42,457 bases of DNA. Origin: a virus. Positions within the stretch are counted from its first letter, which is position 1, and the number at the start of each line of letters is the position of its first letter. Below the pieces are notes generated by a model. That model worked only from the letters and a program-made list of their open reading frames with translations, was not told the origin of the DNA and ran no database searches. Positions 25,060-31,509 of the stretch are shown piece by piece. The position numbers and the translations under genes are program-made. The stretch lies in IMG/VR virus record IMGVR_UViG_3300005577_000054, positions 1 to 42,457 of that record; one strand, 5' to 3'.

Positions 25060-25619
25060 GTCGGTCTCGCAATCATCCAATCTTCAGCCACGATGTCGGT
25101 CTGGCTGGCAAGCCAGGGCACGATTTTTCGATCGGCCGTGCGCATGACGATCCAAGGAAGTTGTTCATAATTACTGAGCGGAAACCCTACTGACCAATTA
25201 TCGGCTCTGACGAAAGAGATCCACATGTTCTTGCCGTTCCAGCCTTCACGGCAAACACACTGGCCATCGCGCAGCGCCACCATGGCCTGACCGAAATTGA
25301 GCTTTGTCATATCGCGCATCCTCTCAACACTTTCCGATCCGGGCGAATACGCAGCGACGGCTGCCTTTGCTAGGGTGATCCAGCGCTCATATTCTTCGGG
25401 CCAAACGGCCTTGATTTCATCCCACGATCCGAGACGGCCTTCCGTGGCGTACATCGCCTTAGCAGCCCTCTCCACATCCCCCACAGCGGGGAGAGCAGAG
25501 GCGCGGCGCTCTTGTAGCTCGCGTGCCAAGTACAACGTTTCGTCGGTGCGCGCGCCAGCTCCATCTCTGCCAACGATTTCGTCAATACGATCATCAGTCA
25601 GTCGTGAGTGCTCACTCAT
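25056..25619 (-). CDS. tad2: Tad2 (DUF2829) anti-Thoeris domain protein with N-terminal extension
   Basis: The 187-aa protein has a C-terminal Tad2/DUF2829 domain (residues about 104-185): LNFGQAMVALRDGQCVCREGWNGKNMW, then a variable loop and PWIVMRTADRKIVPWLASQTDIVAEDW. The R-x-GWNGK and W-x-x-SQTD-x-x-A-x-DW motifs are family hallmarks. Tad2 proteins are tetrameric sponges that sequester cyclic ADP-ribose-type signals of Thoeris and, in some members, CBASS cyclic dinucleotides, blocking abortive immunity. The N-terminal 100 residues are an unrelated helical region (LTDDRIDEIV, RAAKAMYATEG, WPEEYERWITLAKAAVAA) that is widespread in phage early proteins. Family members of about 90 residues lack it. 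It lies in the replication operon, so early expression is likely. Confidence 0.9.
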   Translation of the reverse strand: MSEHSRLTDDRIDEIVGRDGAGARTDETLYLARELQERRASALPAVGDVERAAKAMYATEGRLGSWDEIKAVWPEEYERWITLAKAAVAAYSPGSESVERMRDMTKLNFGQAMVALRDGQCVCREGWNGKNMWISFVRADNWSVGFPLSNYEQLPWIVMRTADRKIVPWLASQTDIVAEDWMIARPT

Positions 25620-25623
25620 TTGG

Positions 25624-26238
25624 CTAGTCCTTCAGCTCCTGCCGCGCGTCGTCGATCGCGACGTTGAGTTCAGCCATCAGCTGCGGATCGCCGCCTGGGC
25701 TGTCGGGGTGCGCGTCGCGCGCCATCTTCTTATATGTCGCTTCAGCGATCGCGAGCTGCATGTCCTTCGGCAGGCCATCGGCGACCACCATTTTGAAAAC
25801 AGTGCGCCATGGCTTCTTCTGGTACTCGGCATGTCCGCCGGGCGGCGGCAGCGCCTGGAAGCCCGAGAAGGCGCGCTGCATCATGGTGCCGCCGCCATGA
25901 CGCTCGATCGCGCGCATGGCATCGATCGCAAGCGTCAGGCTGCGCGCGTTGGCGTAGACGCTGTCATAGGCATCCTGCGCCATCGTCATCTGGCGGCCGT
26001 TGAGGGTGAAGTAGATCGCGACGCCCGGATCTTGCCGCGGATCGCCGGCCGGGCCGGCGTAGAGCCTGGGCTTGAGGTTGGTGCTGAGAACGACGTCGCG
26101 CGCGCCCAGGCGCGTCAGTTCATCGGTCAAACCTCGAAACGCCCGGTCAGGCGTCAAATTCTTGAAGGCGCGGCCTGACTTCCTGTATTTCGACCGCGGC
26201 CAGCCATGTGGCCATTCCAGTGGATATGCTTCCGCCAT
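25624..26238 (-). CDS. J-domain-containing phage protein
   Basis: I start at ATG 26238 (204 aa) because GGGGAGAT lies 5 nt upstream; an ATG at 26250 adds four residues without a good ribosome site. The N-terminal part starts AYPLEWPHGWPR and contains ELTRLGARDVVLSTNLKPRL and DPGVAIYFTLNGRQMTMAQDAYDSVYANARSL, the layout of a phage family with a C-terminal J domain. At the C-terminus, IAEATYKKMARDAHPDSPGGDPQLMAELNVAIDDAR carries the HPD motif of DnaJ-type co-chaperones. It may recruit host DnaK to replication or virion assembly. It sits between an RHH gene and the Tad2 gene in the early minus-strand operon. Confidence 0.8.
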   Translation of the reverse strand: MAEAYPLEWPHGWPRSKYRKSGRAFKNLTPDRAFRGLTDELTRLGARDVVLSTNLKPRLYAGPAGDPRQDPGVAIYFTLNGRQMTMAQDAYDSVYANARSLTLAIDAMRAIERHGGGTMMQRAFSGFQALPPPGGHAEYQKKPWRTVFKMVVADGLPKDMQLAIAEATYKKMARDAHPDSPGGDPQLMAELNVAIDDARQELKD

Positions 26239-26262
26239 TGATCTCCCCATCCCAGGTGGCGG

Positions 26263-26493
26263 TTAAACTGTGGCCGAGACGCCGTTTTTCTTTTTTGTCG
26301 CGCGCGGTTTGCGTCCCAGGATTTTGTCTGCTTTCTCGCGGGCGGCTGTGGCGATGAAGTGCGATCGTGACACCCCCTCCTTCCTGGCTGCCCGGTCGAC
26401 ATTGTGGGCCCAGTCTGGATGCATATGGGTGTGGATCCGCACGAGATCGCCGGTCTTTGCCAGCCTCCGCCTCGTTACGCCTTCAACTGTCAT
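26263..26493 (-). CDS. Ribbon-helix-helix-like DNA-binding protein (regulator candidate)
   Basis: I start at ATG 26493 (76 aa), which has GAGAGG at about 5 nt; a longer frame would cross the promoter. The sequence TGDLVRIHTHMHPDWAHNVDRAARKEGVSRSHFIATAAREKAD reads as a strand followed by two helices, the ribbon-helix-helix pattern of Arc, MetJ and CopG-type repressors. The C-terminus is Lys and Arg rich (GRKPRATKKK). It is the first gene of the minus-strand operon, 34 nt downstream of a TAGGTGTGCC element, so it may regulate itself and the other copies of that element. The fold call is moderate; the regulon link is inference. Confidence 0.62.
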   Translation of the reverse strand: MTVEGVTRRRLAKTGDLVRIHTHMHPDWAHNVDRAARKEGVSRSHFIATAAREKADKILGRKPRATKKKNGVSATV

Positions 26494-26526
26494 CTTGACC
26501 TCTCGAACAGGGTGAGGGAAGGTGAC

Positions 26527-26556
26527 CAGATAACGGCACACCTACGGATAAGTCAA
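26527..26556 (-). promoter_or_regulatory. Promoter/operator of the minus-strand replication operon
   Basis: On the minus strand: TTGACT, 6 nt, TAGGTGTGCC, GT, TATCTG. The TTGACT to TTATCT spacing is 17 bp, a normal sigma-70 arrangement, with the TAGGTGTGCC lying inside the spacer as a repressor or activator site would. The -35 hexamer overlaps the start codon of the divergent VRR-NUC gene. Confidence 0.75.
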
Positions 26557-27110
26557 TGGCTGAGAAGGATCTCGAACGGCGCTGCCGCCTCCTGGTAGAG
26601 CAACTGGGCGGCCGAATGCCGAAATGGGTGTCGCCGGGGAATACCGGCGTACCTGATCGCCTGATGCTCTTGCATGGTTGGCCTATCACGCTGATCGAGT
26701 TCAAATACGGCACCGGGCGGCTCAGTCGAAAGCAGGCCGAATGGAATCTGTGGCTGGAGGAGAACGGTTTTGAAGTCGCCGTCGTCTGGACCTATGACGC
26801 CTTTATTGACCTCTTCCTCGCTCACACCAGCCGTCTTCCAGCAGGAAGCCGCAGGATTCTGCTACGAGCGCGACAGCTCAATGCTGCTGGCGGACGTGGG
26901 CAGCGGCAAGACCTGGATCTGGCTGAAGACCATCCAGGACTGGATCGAGGAAGGCGTGATCAAGCGCGCGATGGTGACGGCGCCGCTGCGCGTCATTCAA
27001 AACGTGTGGCGCCAAGAAGCTATCAAATGGCAGATCCCGCTGACGTTCGCCTGCTGTACGGGCGATCTCAGCCCGGCGCGGCGCGCCGAAGAGGTCAAGG
27101 CCAGGACTGA
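26556..27110 (+). CDS. VRR-NUC domain nuclease
   Basis: The 184-aa protein starts at ATG 26556. Residues 1-90 are a VRR-NUC domain: KWVSPGNTGVPDRL with Asp34, LIEFKYGTGRLSRKQAEW with Glu48, Lys50 and Gln60, and GFEVAVVWTYDAFID. Such single-domain nucleases pair with SNF2-type helicases in phage genomes, as here. The domain normally ends near residue 95, but this frame stays open for another 90 codons, giving an Arg, Ala, Gly-rich tail that overlaps the helicase gene by 317 nt. That tail is probably a by-product of GC-rich overlap rather than a domain. A lost stop codon or sequencing frameshift is another explanation. Confidence 0.82.
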   Translation: MAEKDLERRCRLLVEQLGGRMPKWVSPGNTGVPDRLMLLHGWPITLIEFKYGTGRLSRKQAEWNLWLEENGFEVAVVWTYDAFIDLFLAHTSRLPAGSRRILLRARQLNAAGGRGQRQDLDLAEDHPGLDRGRRDQARDGDGAAARHSKRVAPRSYQMADPADVRLLYGRSQPGAARRRGQGQD

Positions 27111-28146
27111 TGTCCTCCTCGTCAACAATGCTCTTGTTCCCGCTGTGCTCGAGTATGGCGGTGATGGCTGCGACGGCTTGGTTATCGATGAGCTGTCGAA
27201 GTACCGCGACCCGACCGGCTTCTGGAGCAAGACGCTTCGCGAGGCTCCTTTTACTGTCCGCTCTGGTGGTACTGGCACCCCAGCACCCAATGGTCTCACT
27301 AGCCTATATGGCATGTGCCATGCGCTTGGTCTTGGACATCTCGTGGGTCGCAACTTCGATACGTGGCGCAAGAAATATTTCTACCCGATCGACTATAACC
27401 GCTATGACTGGATCCCGTTCAGGCACACCAAAGGCGAGCTGGCCGAGCTGATCAAACCCTGGACCTACGTGATCGATGACGGCGCGGTCGACCTGCCGAA
27501 GGTGATGAAGGTGCCGATCGAGGTCGACCTGCCGGCCGACCTCAGGGAAAAATACAATGAGATGCGCAAGACGCTCATGCTGTCGGATGAGGGGATCGTG
27601 GCGGCAAACAATGGCGTCGCGCGCAACAAGCTTCGCCAGATCGCATCGGGCTTCGCGTATGACAAGGACGGCGATGCGGTGCGCCTCGGCGATTGGCGCC
27701 TGGAATGTCTGGCCGATCTTGTCGACGAGATGAACGGCAAGCCTCTGATCATCGCCTACGAATTTCGCGAGCAGAAGGCGATGATGAAGAAGCGTTGGCC
27801 GCGCATGCGCTTCATCGGAGGAGATACCAATGCCAAGGAAGACGAAGAAACTATCCGTGCGTGGTCACAAAAGGAAGTGCCGCTGCTCGGCATGCATCCA
27901 GCTTCGGCAGGACATGGACTTAATGATCTCGACCTCGGTGGTAGCAGCATCGCTTGGTGGCAACCCCATGATGATCTCGAATTGTTTGATCAACTCATGG
28001 GACGTCTTACGCGCCGCGGACAGGTTGAAAAAGCAGTTCGGGCTTACATGATCGTGGCCCGCCATACGATCGATACCACGGTGTACGATCGCTTGGGCGA
28101 GAAGACGATCGTCGAACAAGGGTTGTGGAATGCTTTGAGGAGATAG
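26794..28146 (+). CDS. SNF2/DEAD-type DNA helicase
   Basis: I start at ATG 26794 (450 aa), overlapping the nuclease gene in another frame. Motif I (Walker A) is ADVGSGKTW at residues 33-41, motif Ia ..VTAPLRVIQ, motif II DELS near residue 132, motif III SGGTGTPAPNG, and motif VI QLMGRLTRRGQ near residue 401. MHPASAGHGLNDL is the typical motif V region of phage SNF2-like helicases. The paired VRR-NUC gene upstream suggests the two act together on branched or stalled replication intermediates. The protein is at the short end for SNF2 helicases but complete in motifs. The gene ends 2 nt before the start region of the next small gene. Confidence 0.9.
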   Translation: MTPLLTSSSLTPAVFQQEAAGFCYERDSSMLLADVGSGKTWIWLKTIQDWIEEGVIKRAMVTAPLRVIQNVWRQEAIKWQIPLTFACCTGDLSPARRAEEVKARTDVLLVNNALVPAVLEYGGDGCDGLVIDELSKYRDPTGFWSKTLREAPFTVRSGGTGTPAPNGLTSLYGMCHALGLGHLVGRNFDTWRKKYFYPIDYNRYDWIPFRHTKGELAELIKPWTYVIDDGAVDLPKVMKVPIEVDLPADLREKYNEMRKTLMLSDEGIVAANNGVARNKLRQIASGFAYDKDGDAVRLGDWRLECLADLVDEMNGKPLIIAYEFREQKAMMKKRWPRMRFIGGDTNAKEDEETIRAWSQKEVPLLGMHPASAGHGLNDLDLGGSSIAWWQPHDDLELFDQLMGRLTRRGQVEKAVRAYMIVARHTIDTTVYDRLGEKTIVEQGLWNALRR

Positions 28147-28148
28147 AA

Positions 28149-28376
28149 ATGGATGCAATAGACCAGATTCTTCTAGATCGTCTTACCGCAGATTTAACCG
28201 ATCGTGTTTTCACGGCCTGCAAAGTCGATAAGCTTCCTACTGAGATTGTTCTCGCAGCATTGTGTTCGGCAATGCTGACCGTCTGCACAAAGATGGACTA
28301 TCCCTATGAAGAAATGGCGATGAGAGTTTTAGGCGCAGCGAAAGAGATGGCGGATGAGACGAAAACACGCTCATGA
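28149..28376 (+). CDS. Small helical protein of unknown function
   Basis: The 75-aa protein starts at ATG 28149 behind GAGGAGATAG. It is almost all helix (MDAIDQILLDRLTADLTDRVFTACKV, PTEIVLAALCSAMLTVCTKM, YEEMAMRVLGAAKEMADETK). There is no membrane segment long enough to be convincing. It is the third gene of the nuclease-helicase operon and is followed by a regulated promoter. Function unknown. Confidence 0.6.
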   Translation: MDAIDQILLDRLTADLTDRVFTACKVDKLPTEIVLAALCSAMLTVCTKMDYPYEEMAMRVLGAAKEMADETKTRS

Positions 28377-28400
28377 GTTGTATAGCAAAATTGCGATGAT

Positions 28401-28432
28401 TTGACTTTTCAAGATAGGTGTGCTACTATGTT
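28401..28432 (+). promoter_or_regulatory. TAGGTGTGCC-type promoter/operator
   Basis: TTGACT, 8 nt, TAGGTGTGCT, AC, TATGTT. The gene start is 55 nt after the T of TAGG. The TTGACT to TATGTT spacing is 20 bp, longer than normal for sigma-70, so the TAGGTGTGC box may substitute for a -35 through a bound activator, or the upstream TTGACT may be fortuitous. Confidence 0.65.
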
Positions 28433-28434
28433 CG

Positions 28435-28450
28435 ACGCTCGATCGAGCGT
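28435..28450 (+). other. 16-bp perfect palindrome in a 5' leader
   Basis: ACGCTCGATCGAGCGT is perfectly self-complementary. It lies between the promoter and the CTACCAC-GTAGGAG ribosome site of the next gene and would form a hairpin at the start of the mRNA. It could slow decay or hold a regulator. Confidence 0.55.
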
Positions 28451-28469
28451 CTACCACGTAGGAGACATC

Positions 28470-28727
28470 ATGAGACGTCGCAAGAGAAGTCGCGCTGCCA
28501 TCCTGGCAGAGCGCACGATAAAAGAGATCAAGCAGAAGGAACGGACCTTCCTGAAGGAGGTCAGCCAGATCCTGACCGAGGCCCTGGGCTTCCCCGTCAA
28601 GGTGAGCCACGTCAAGACCACCGATGCCAAGCTCAACCCCAGGGCCGAGCGGTTCAGGCGGATGAGCAAGAAGGACCTGAAGGCCCAGATGGCCGATGCC
28701 TTCGCCCCTCTGCAAAGCACCCTCTAA
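28470..28727 (+). CDS. Small basic protein of unknown function
   Basis: The 85-aa protein starts at ATG 28470 with GTAGGAG upstream. It is strongly basic at the N-terminus (MRRRKRSRAAILAERTIKEIKQKER) and continues as a helix with ILTEALGFPVKVSHVKTTDAK, then RAERFRRMSKKDLKAQMADAF. It could bind RNA, DNA or an acidic host protein. It is a single-gene transcription unit, bracketed by a regulated promoter and a strong intrinsic terminator, which is unusual among its neighbours. No family recognised. Confidence 0.65.
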   Translation: MRRRKRSRAAILAERTIKEIKQKERTFLKEVSQILTEALGFPVKVSHVKTTDAKLNPRAERFRRMSKKDLKAQMADAFAPLQSTL

Positions 28728-28732
28728 GATGG

Positions 28733-28757
28733 AAAGGCCTGGGAAACCGGGCCTTTT
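28733..28757 (+). terminator. Intrinsic terminator
   Basis: AAAGGCC-T-GG pairs with CC-G-GGCCTTT around a GAAA loop, followed directly by TT. It closes the unit of the 85-aa basic protein and is followed within 7 nt by the next promoter. Confidence 0.85.
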
Positions 28758-28763
28758 TCATGC

Positions 28764-28787
28764 TTGACATAGGTGTGCCTCTATGAG
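28764..28787 (+). promoter_or_regulatory. TAGGTGTGCC-type promoter/operator
   Basis: TTGACA, TAGGTGTGCC, TC, TATGAG. The TTGACA directly abuts the box, giving only 12 nt between the two hexamers. The ATG is 48 nt after the box start, preceded by CTACCACGGAGC. Confidence 0.7.
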
Positions 28788-28817
28788 AGCTTGAGGGCTC
28801 CTACCACGGAGCACCTG

Positions 28818-29264
28818 ATGTCAAAGCCTGTCAAATATTTCGTCATCGATCCGCAGGGCCGCGAGCACACTCGCAAGTCGCCCCGCGTCTATACCCATTG
28901 CGTCCTGATCTACACGCCTGCGGCATCGCAGGCTGATGAAGATGCTGCTGTCGCGCGCTACTGGCGCGCACATGCGGCCTACTGGGCATCGCAAGAGCGC
29001 GCCAGCCGCGGCCTCTTCGACGTCGCCACCCAGTATCAGGACCTCAAGGATGCGTGGCAGCGCCAGGGCGCGGCCTTCCTGGTCGAGCATCCTACCAACG
29101 ATGACTACCGTCGGCACATCGAAGCGAAGGCTCGCGAGAATTATCGCGCGCGCACTGACTTCGATACTTGGGGGTCGGTCGGCTGGTGTGGCCGCAAGGA
29201 CCTCGCCTTGAAACTCGCCGCTCAACATCCGGGCTCGCGCATCTTCGAAGCACAGGTGAAGTGA
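28818..29264 (+). CDS. Early phage protein of unknown function
   Basis: The 148-aa protein starts at ATG 28818, 8 nt after GGAGC. It is soluble. It begins KYFVIDPQGREHTRKSPRVYTHCVLIYTP, then a long helical middle rich in Ala, Gln and Arg (ARYWRAHAAYWASQERASRGLFDVA, AAFLVEHPTNDDYRRHIEAKARENYRAR). It ends WGSVGWCGRKDLALKLAAQHPGSRIF. The end segment recalls small phage proteins that wrap the N-terminal strand, but no family is certain. It is first in a chain of seven overlapping genes to 30450. Confidence 0.65.
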   Translation: MSKPVKYFVIDPQGREHTRKSPRVYTHCVLIYTPAASQADEDAAVARYWRAHAAYWASQERASRGLFDVATQYQDLKDAWQRQGAAFLVEHPTNDDYRRHIEAKARENYRARTDFDTWGSVGWCGRKDLALKLAAQHPGSRIFEAQVK

Positions 29265-29491
29265 TGGCAAACCGCTTTCGCTTCCCGGCCAACGCCTCGT
29301 TGAAATACTACGACGTGCTCGATACCGCGACCGGCGGTCTCATCCCCGGCATCAAGGTGCTGGGCAATCATATGACCAACGACGGCGTCATGGACAACGA
29401 GTTCATGGCGCTGTCGCTGGCTTGGCGGGTGCGGGCCAAGTCGATCGATGAGCTGAGCAAAAAGCTCGAGTTCATTCTTGAGGGGAGATAA
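29264..29491 (+). CDS. Small phage protein of unknown function
   Basis: The 75-aa protein starts in a TGATG overlap; the longer upstream frame shadows the previous gene. It is mixed alpha/beta (RFRFPANASLKYYDVLDTATGGLIPGIKVLGNHM, then EFMALSLAWRVRAKSIDELSKKLEFILEG). No membrane helix or cysteines. It is the second of the chain; function unknown. Confidence 0.6.
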   Translation: MANRFRFPANASLKYYDVLDTATGGLIPGIKVLGNHMTNDGVMDNEFMALSLAWRVRAKSIDELSKKLEFILEGR

Positions 29492-29494
29492 CCG

Positions 29495-29647
29495 ATGTTC
29501 TTCACCATCCTTGGGGTGATCGCGGCTGCGCTCATCCTCGTCATGTTCTGGCTGATCTTCTGCAGCGCACGGGCGCTGGGCGGCGGCTGGAGGATCACTG
29601 AATACTCGGCTGAGAAGCCGCCGATGTGGGAGGACCACCTGCTATGA
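29495..29647 (+). CDS. Small membrane protein (50 aa)
   Basis: The ATG at 29495 has AGGGGAG about 9 nt upstream. The 50-residue product has one N-terminal membrane helix (FFTILGVIAAALILVMFWLIF) and a soluble C-terminus (RALGGGWRITEYSAEKPPMWEDHLL). It overlaps the next gene's ATG (ATGA), which supports translation. Function unknown; the C-terminal part would face the cytoplasm if the N-terminus is outside. Confidence 0.6.
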   Translation: MFFTILGVIAAALILVMFWLIFCSARALGGGWRITEYSAEKPPMWEDHLL

Positions 29648-29877
29648 CTTCGCCCTTCACCCTGCTCATGGACCCCGACGAGATCTCGCTGCAGAGCATC
29701 GAGACTTACAAGGCAGCTCATGAAGTCGGTCTACACACCGCAGCCAATGCCATCCGCAAGCTGCAGCGTGAGAATGCGATCGACGTCCTGGCGGAGTATG
29801 CCGAGCGCGCCAAGGACCTCGACGACATGCGCAACGTCGTGATCGACACCCTGTTCCTGATGAAGAGGATGCTATGA
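29644..29877 (+). CDS. Small helical protein of unknown function
   Basis: The 77-aa protein starts in an ATGA overlap. After MTSPFTLLMDPDE it is predicted helical throughout (SLQSIETYKAAHEVGLHTAANAIRKLQRENAIDVLAEYAERAKDLDDMRNVVIDTLFLMKRML). The heptad-like spacing of Leu, Ile and Val suggests a coiled coil or helical hairpin. It overlaps the next ATG. No domain recognised. Confidence 0.6.
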   Translation: MTSPFTLLMDPDEISLQSIETYKAAHEVGLHTAANAIRKLQRENAIDVLAEYAERAKDLDDMRNVVIDTLFLMKRML

Positions 29878-30212
29878 CCCAGATCTCGCTCTATCTCGGC
29901 TCGATCCCCAACTTCGCCAACGTCGACCATGATGGCGGCAAAACGTCGATGAACGTGCGCCGCGTCAAGCCCAAGGGCGGCGCCGAGCACGTCCAGATCG
30001 AGATCGAGATCGTCTCGCGCGGCCCGCGTCGCACGATGCGTCGCCATGGCACCTTCAGGCTCTCACCCGAGGAGGCTGACAAGCTGGTCATTGCGCTCAC
30101 CCGGACGCAGCCCGAGGTCGACGAGGCGCCACAGATGTATGACTTCAGCACACCCTATGGCGAACGTGAGAAGCTGTGGACTGCGTTCTATGGCATCAAG
30201 GAGAAGTCATGA
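29874..30212 (+). CDS. Phage protein of unknown function
   Basis: The 112-aa protein starts in an ATGA overlap. It is beta-rich at first (SLYLGSIPNFANVDHDGGKTSMNVRRVKPKGGAEHVQIEIEIVSRGPRRTMRRHGTFRL) with a helical end (SPEEADKLVIALTRTQP, REKLWTAFYGIKEKS). The many Arg and His in the strands could suit nucleic-acid contact. No known family. The ATG of the next tiny gene overlaps its stop. Confidence 0.6.
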   Translation: MTQISLYLGSIPNFANVDHDGGKTSMNVRRVKPKGGAEHVQIEIEIVSRGPRRTMRRHGTFRLSPEEADKLVIALTRTQPEVDEAPQMYDFSTPYGEREKLWTAFYGIKEKS

Positions 30213-30286
30213 GCATGCCCGCGCGCCTTCTTGTCATCCTGACCCTCTCGGTCGGGCTCTGGTTCCTGATCCTGAAGCTAGTCTGA
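30209..30286 (+). CDS. Tiny single-span membrane protein (25 aa)
   Basis: ATG 30209 overlaps the preceding stop (ATGA). The 25-residue product (MSMPARLLVILTLSVGLWFL and ILKLV) is one hydrophobic helix. It resembles the tiny membrane proteins seen elsewhere in this genome (24888-25059). Translational coupling is its main support. Confidence 0.5.
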   Translation: MSMPARLLVILTLSVGLWFLILKLV

Positions 30287-30288
30287 AC

Positions 30289-30450
30289 ATGACACCTCTC
30301 GAGTCCTTGCCTTTGGCCGCAGCCCTGCTGGGCTGCGGCGTGCTCGCCTTCCGCTGGGTCGAGCGCCGGGCCGGCGCCGAGCCTGCCTTCTGGGCCATGC
30401 TGATGCTAATCTCGACCACCGTGCTCCTGATGGATGCGATCAGAGGTTGA
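30289..30450 (+). CDS. Small membrane protein (53 aa)
   Basis: ATG 30289 begins 2 nt after the previous stop. The product has two hydrophobic segments (LPLAAALLGCGVLAF and FWAMLMLISTTVLLMDAI) joined by a charged turn (RWVERRAGAEP). The frame is open further upstream, but that part lies in the previous genes. Its stop overlaps the TTGACA of the next promoter. Function unknown. Confidence 0.55.
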   Translation: MTPLESLPLAAALLGCGVLAFRWVERRAGAEPAFWAMLMLISTTVLLMDAIRG

Positions 30451-30470
30451 CATAGGTGTGCCTCTATGGC
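30447..30470 (+). promoter_or_regulatory. TAGGTGTGCC-type promoter/operator
   Basis: TTGACA, TAGGTGTGCC, TC, TATGGC. The ATG lies 48 nt after the box start, preceded by CTACCACGGAGC, the same layout as the element at 28764. Confidence 0.7.
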
Positions 30471-30500
30471 ACGATTTCGGTTCCTACCACGGAGCCTCTG

Positions 30501-31439
30501 ATGAACAAGCCTTTCGACCTCAACGACGACCTGTCCGACCTGCTGGACGGCGAGACCGTCGTCCCCTTCCCCCGGCGCGAGCTGCCCCAGGCGGCCGAAT
30601 TCGCCCGGATCCGCGAGACCGTCCCCGAGTTCACCGAGAGCTGCCCCAAATGCGGCGGCACGGGCGCCTTCCGCGCATGGTCCGGCCGCTCGGTCGGCCG
30701 CTGCTTCACCTGCCAGGGCAAGGGCAAGCTCACCTTCAAGACCAGCCCCGAGAAGCGCGCCCAGGCCCGCCAGCGGGCCCAGGAGGTCAAGGCTGAGGTT
30801 CGGGACACCTACAAGGCCGAACGGGCTTGGTTGGGCCAGAAACTGGCCTCCCCGGGTCTGCCTGAGGGCTACGCCAAGATGCTGCGCGACTTCCAGGACA
30901 AGCTCGAGGCCGGGCGCGAGCTGACCGAGGGCCAGCTGGGCGTCATCCAGCGCGGCATGGCCCGCGACGAGGAATATGCCTCCAGGCGCGCCCAGAAGGC
31001 CCAGGAACGGCAGGCCGCCGCCCCGGTGGTGGATGCCTCCCGGATCGTCGAAGCGGTCCAGAGGGGCAAGAAATCGGGCCTGATCTGGGTCAGCCTGCGG
31101 TTCGACGGGATCGTCATCCAGGAGGCCAAGAAGCACCCTGGCGTGCTCTACGTGAAGACCGGCACCCGCGATGCCGCCTACCTGGGCAAGATCCAGGACG
31201 GCCGGTTCCTGGCCTCCCGGATCTGCACGCCCGAACAGCAGGCCAAGATCATCCTGATCGCCTCGGACCCTGCCGCTGCCGCCAAGGTCTATGGCAACCT
31301 GACCGGCAGCTGCTGCGTGTGCGGTCGCGAGCTGACCAACAAGCAGTCGATCGAGGAAGGCATCGGACCGGTCTGCGCCGACCGGGTCGGCTTCACCTCC
31401 GGCGGGATCCGTGTCCCGGTCGAGCAAGCCCCCTTTTAG
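30501..31439 (+). CDS. DnaJ-type zinc-motif and DUF6011-like protein
   Basis: The 312-aa protein starts at ATG 30501, 8 nt after GGAGC. Residues 48-74 hold C-x2-C-G-x-G pairs as in DnaJ zinc fingers (CPKCGGTG, then CFTCQGKGK). Residues 75-180 are a charged helical region (EKRAQARQRAQEVKAEVRDTYK and on). Residues about 180-270 are globular (GLIWVSLRFDGIVIQEAKKH, YLGKIQDGRFLASRICTPEQQAKI). The C-terminus, CCVCGRELTNKQSIEEGIGPVCADRVG, is a DUF6011-type zinc motif found in many phage early proteins. Two zinc-binding sites suggest nucleic-acid or protein binding. A perfect 9-bp hairpin (31425-31447) covers its stop codon and the next promoter's TTGAC. Confidence 0.75.
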   Translation: MNKPFDLNDDLSDLLDGETVVPFPRRELPQAAEFARIRETVPEFTESCPKCGGTGAFRAWSGRSVGRCFTCQGKGKLTFKTSPEKRAQARQRAQEVKAEVRDTYKAERAWLGQKLASPGLPEGYAKMLRDFQDKLEAGRELTEGQLGVIQRGMARDEEYASRRAQKAQERQAAAPVVDASRIVEAVQRGKKSGLIWVSLRFDGIVIQEAKKHPGVLYVKTGTRDAAYLGKIQDGRFLASRICTPEQQAKIILIASDPAAAAKVYGNLTGSCCVCGRELTNKQSIEEGIGPVCADRVGFTSGGIRVPVEQAPF

Positions 31440-31444
31440 GGGGC

Positions 31445-31468
31445 TTGACATAGGTGTGCCACTAAGAC
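31445..31468 (+). promoter_or_regulatory. TAGGTGTGCC-type promoter/operator
   Basis: TTGACA, TAGGTGTGCC, AC, TAAGAC. The TTGAC overlaps a hairpin (CAAGCCCCC and GGGGGCTTG around TTTTA) that ends the previous gene. The ATG is 59 nt after the box; CCTACC occurs twice in the leader, then CACAGGAGC. Confidence 0.65.
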
Positions 31469-31509
31469 ACCATGTTGACGTTACCTACCACCTACCACAG
31501 GAGCTTTCG

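Noticed and set aside
28764-28787. Plain sigma-70 promoter at the TTGACA-TAGGTGTGCC sites
   Set aside because: TTGACA and the TATNNN are only 12 bp apart in five copies, and a hexamer 17 bp from TTGACA does not resemble a -10, so a simple sigma-70 reading fails without another factor.
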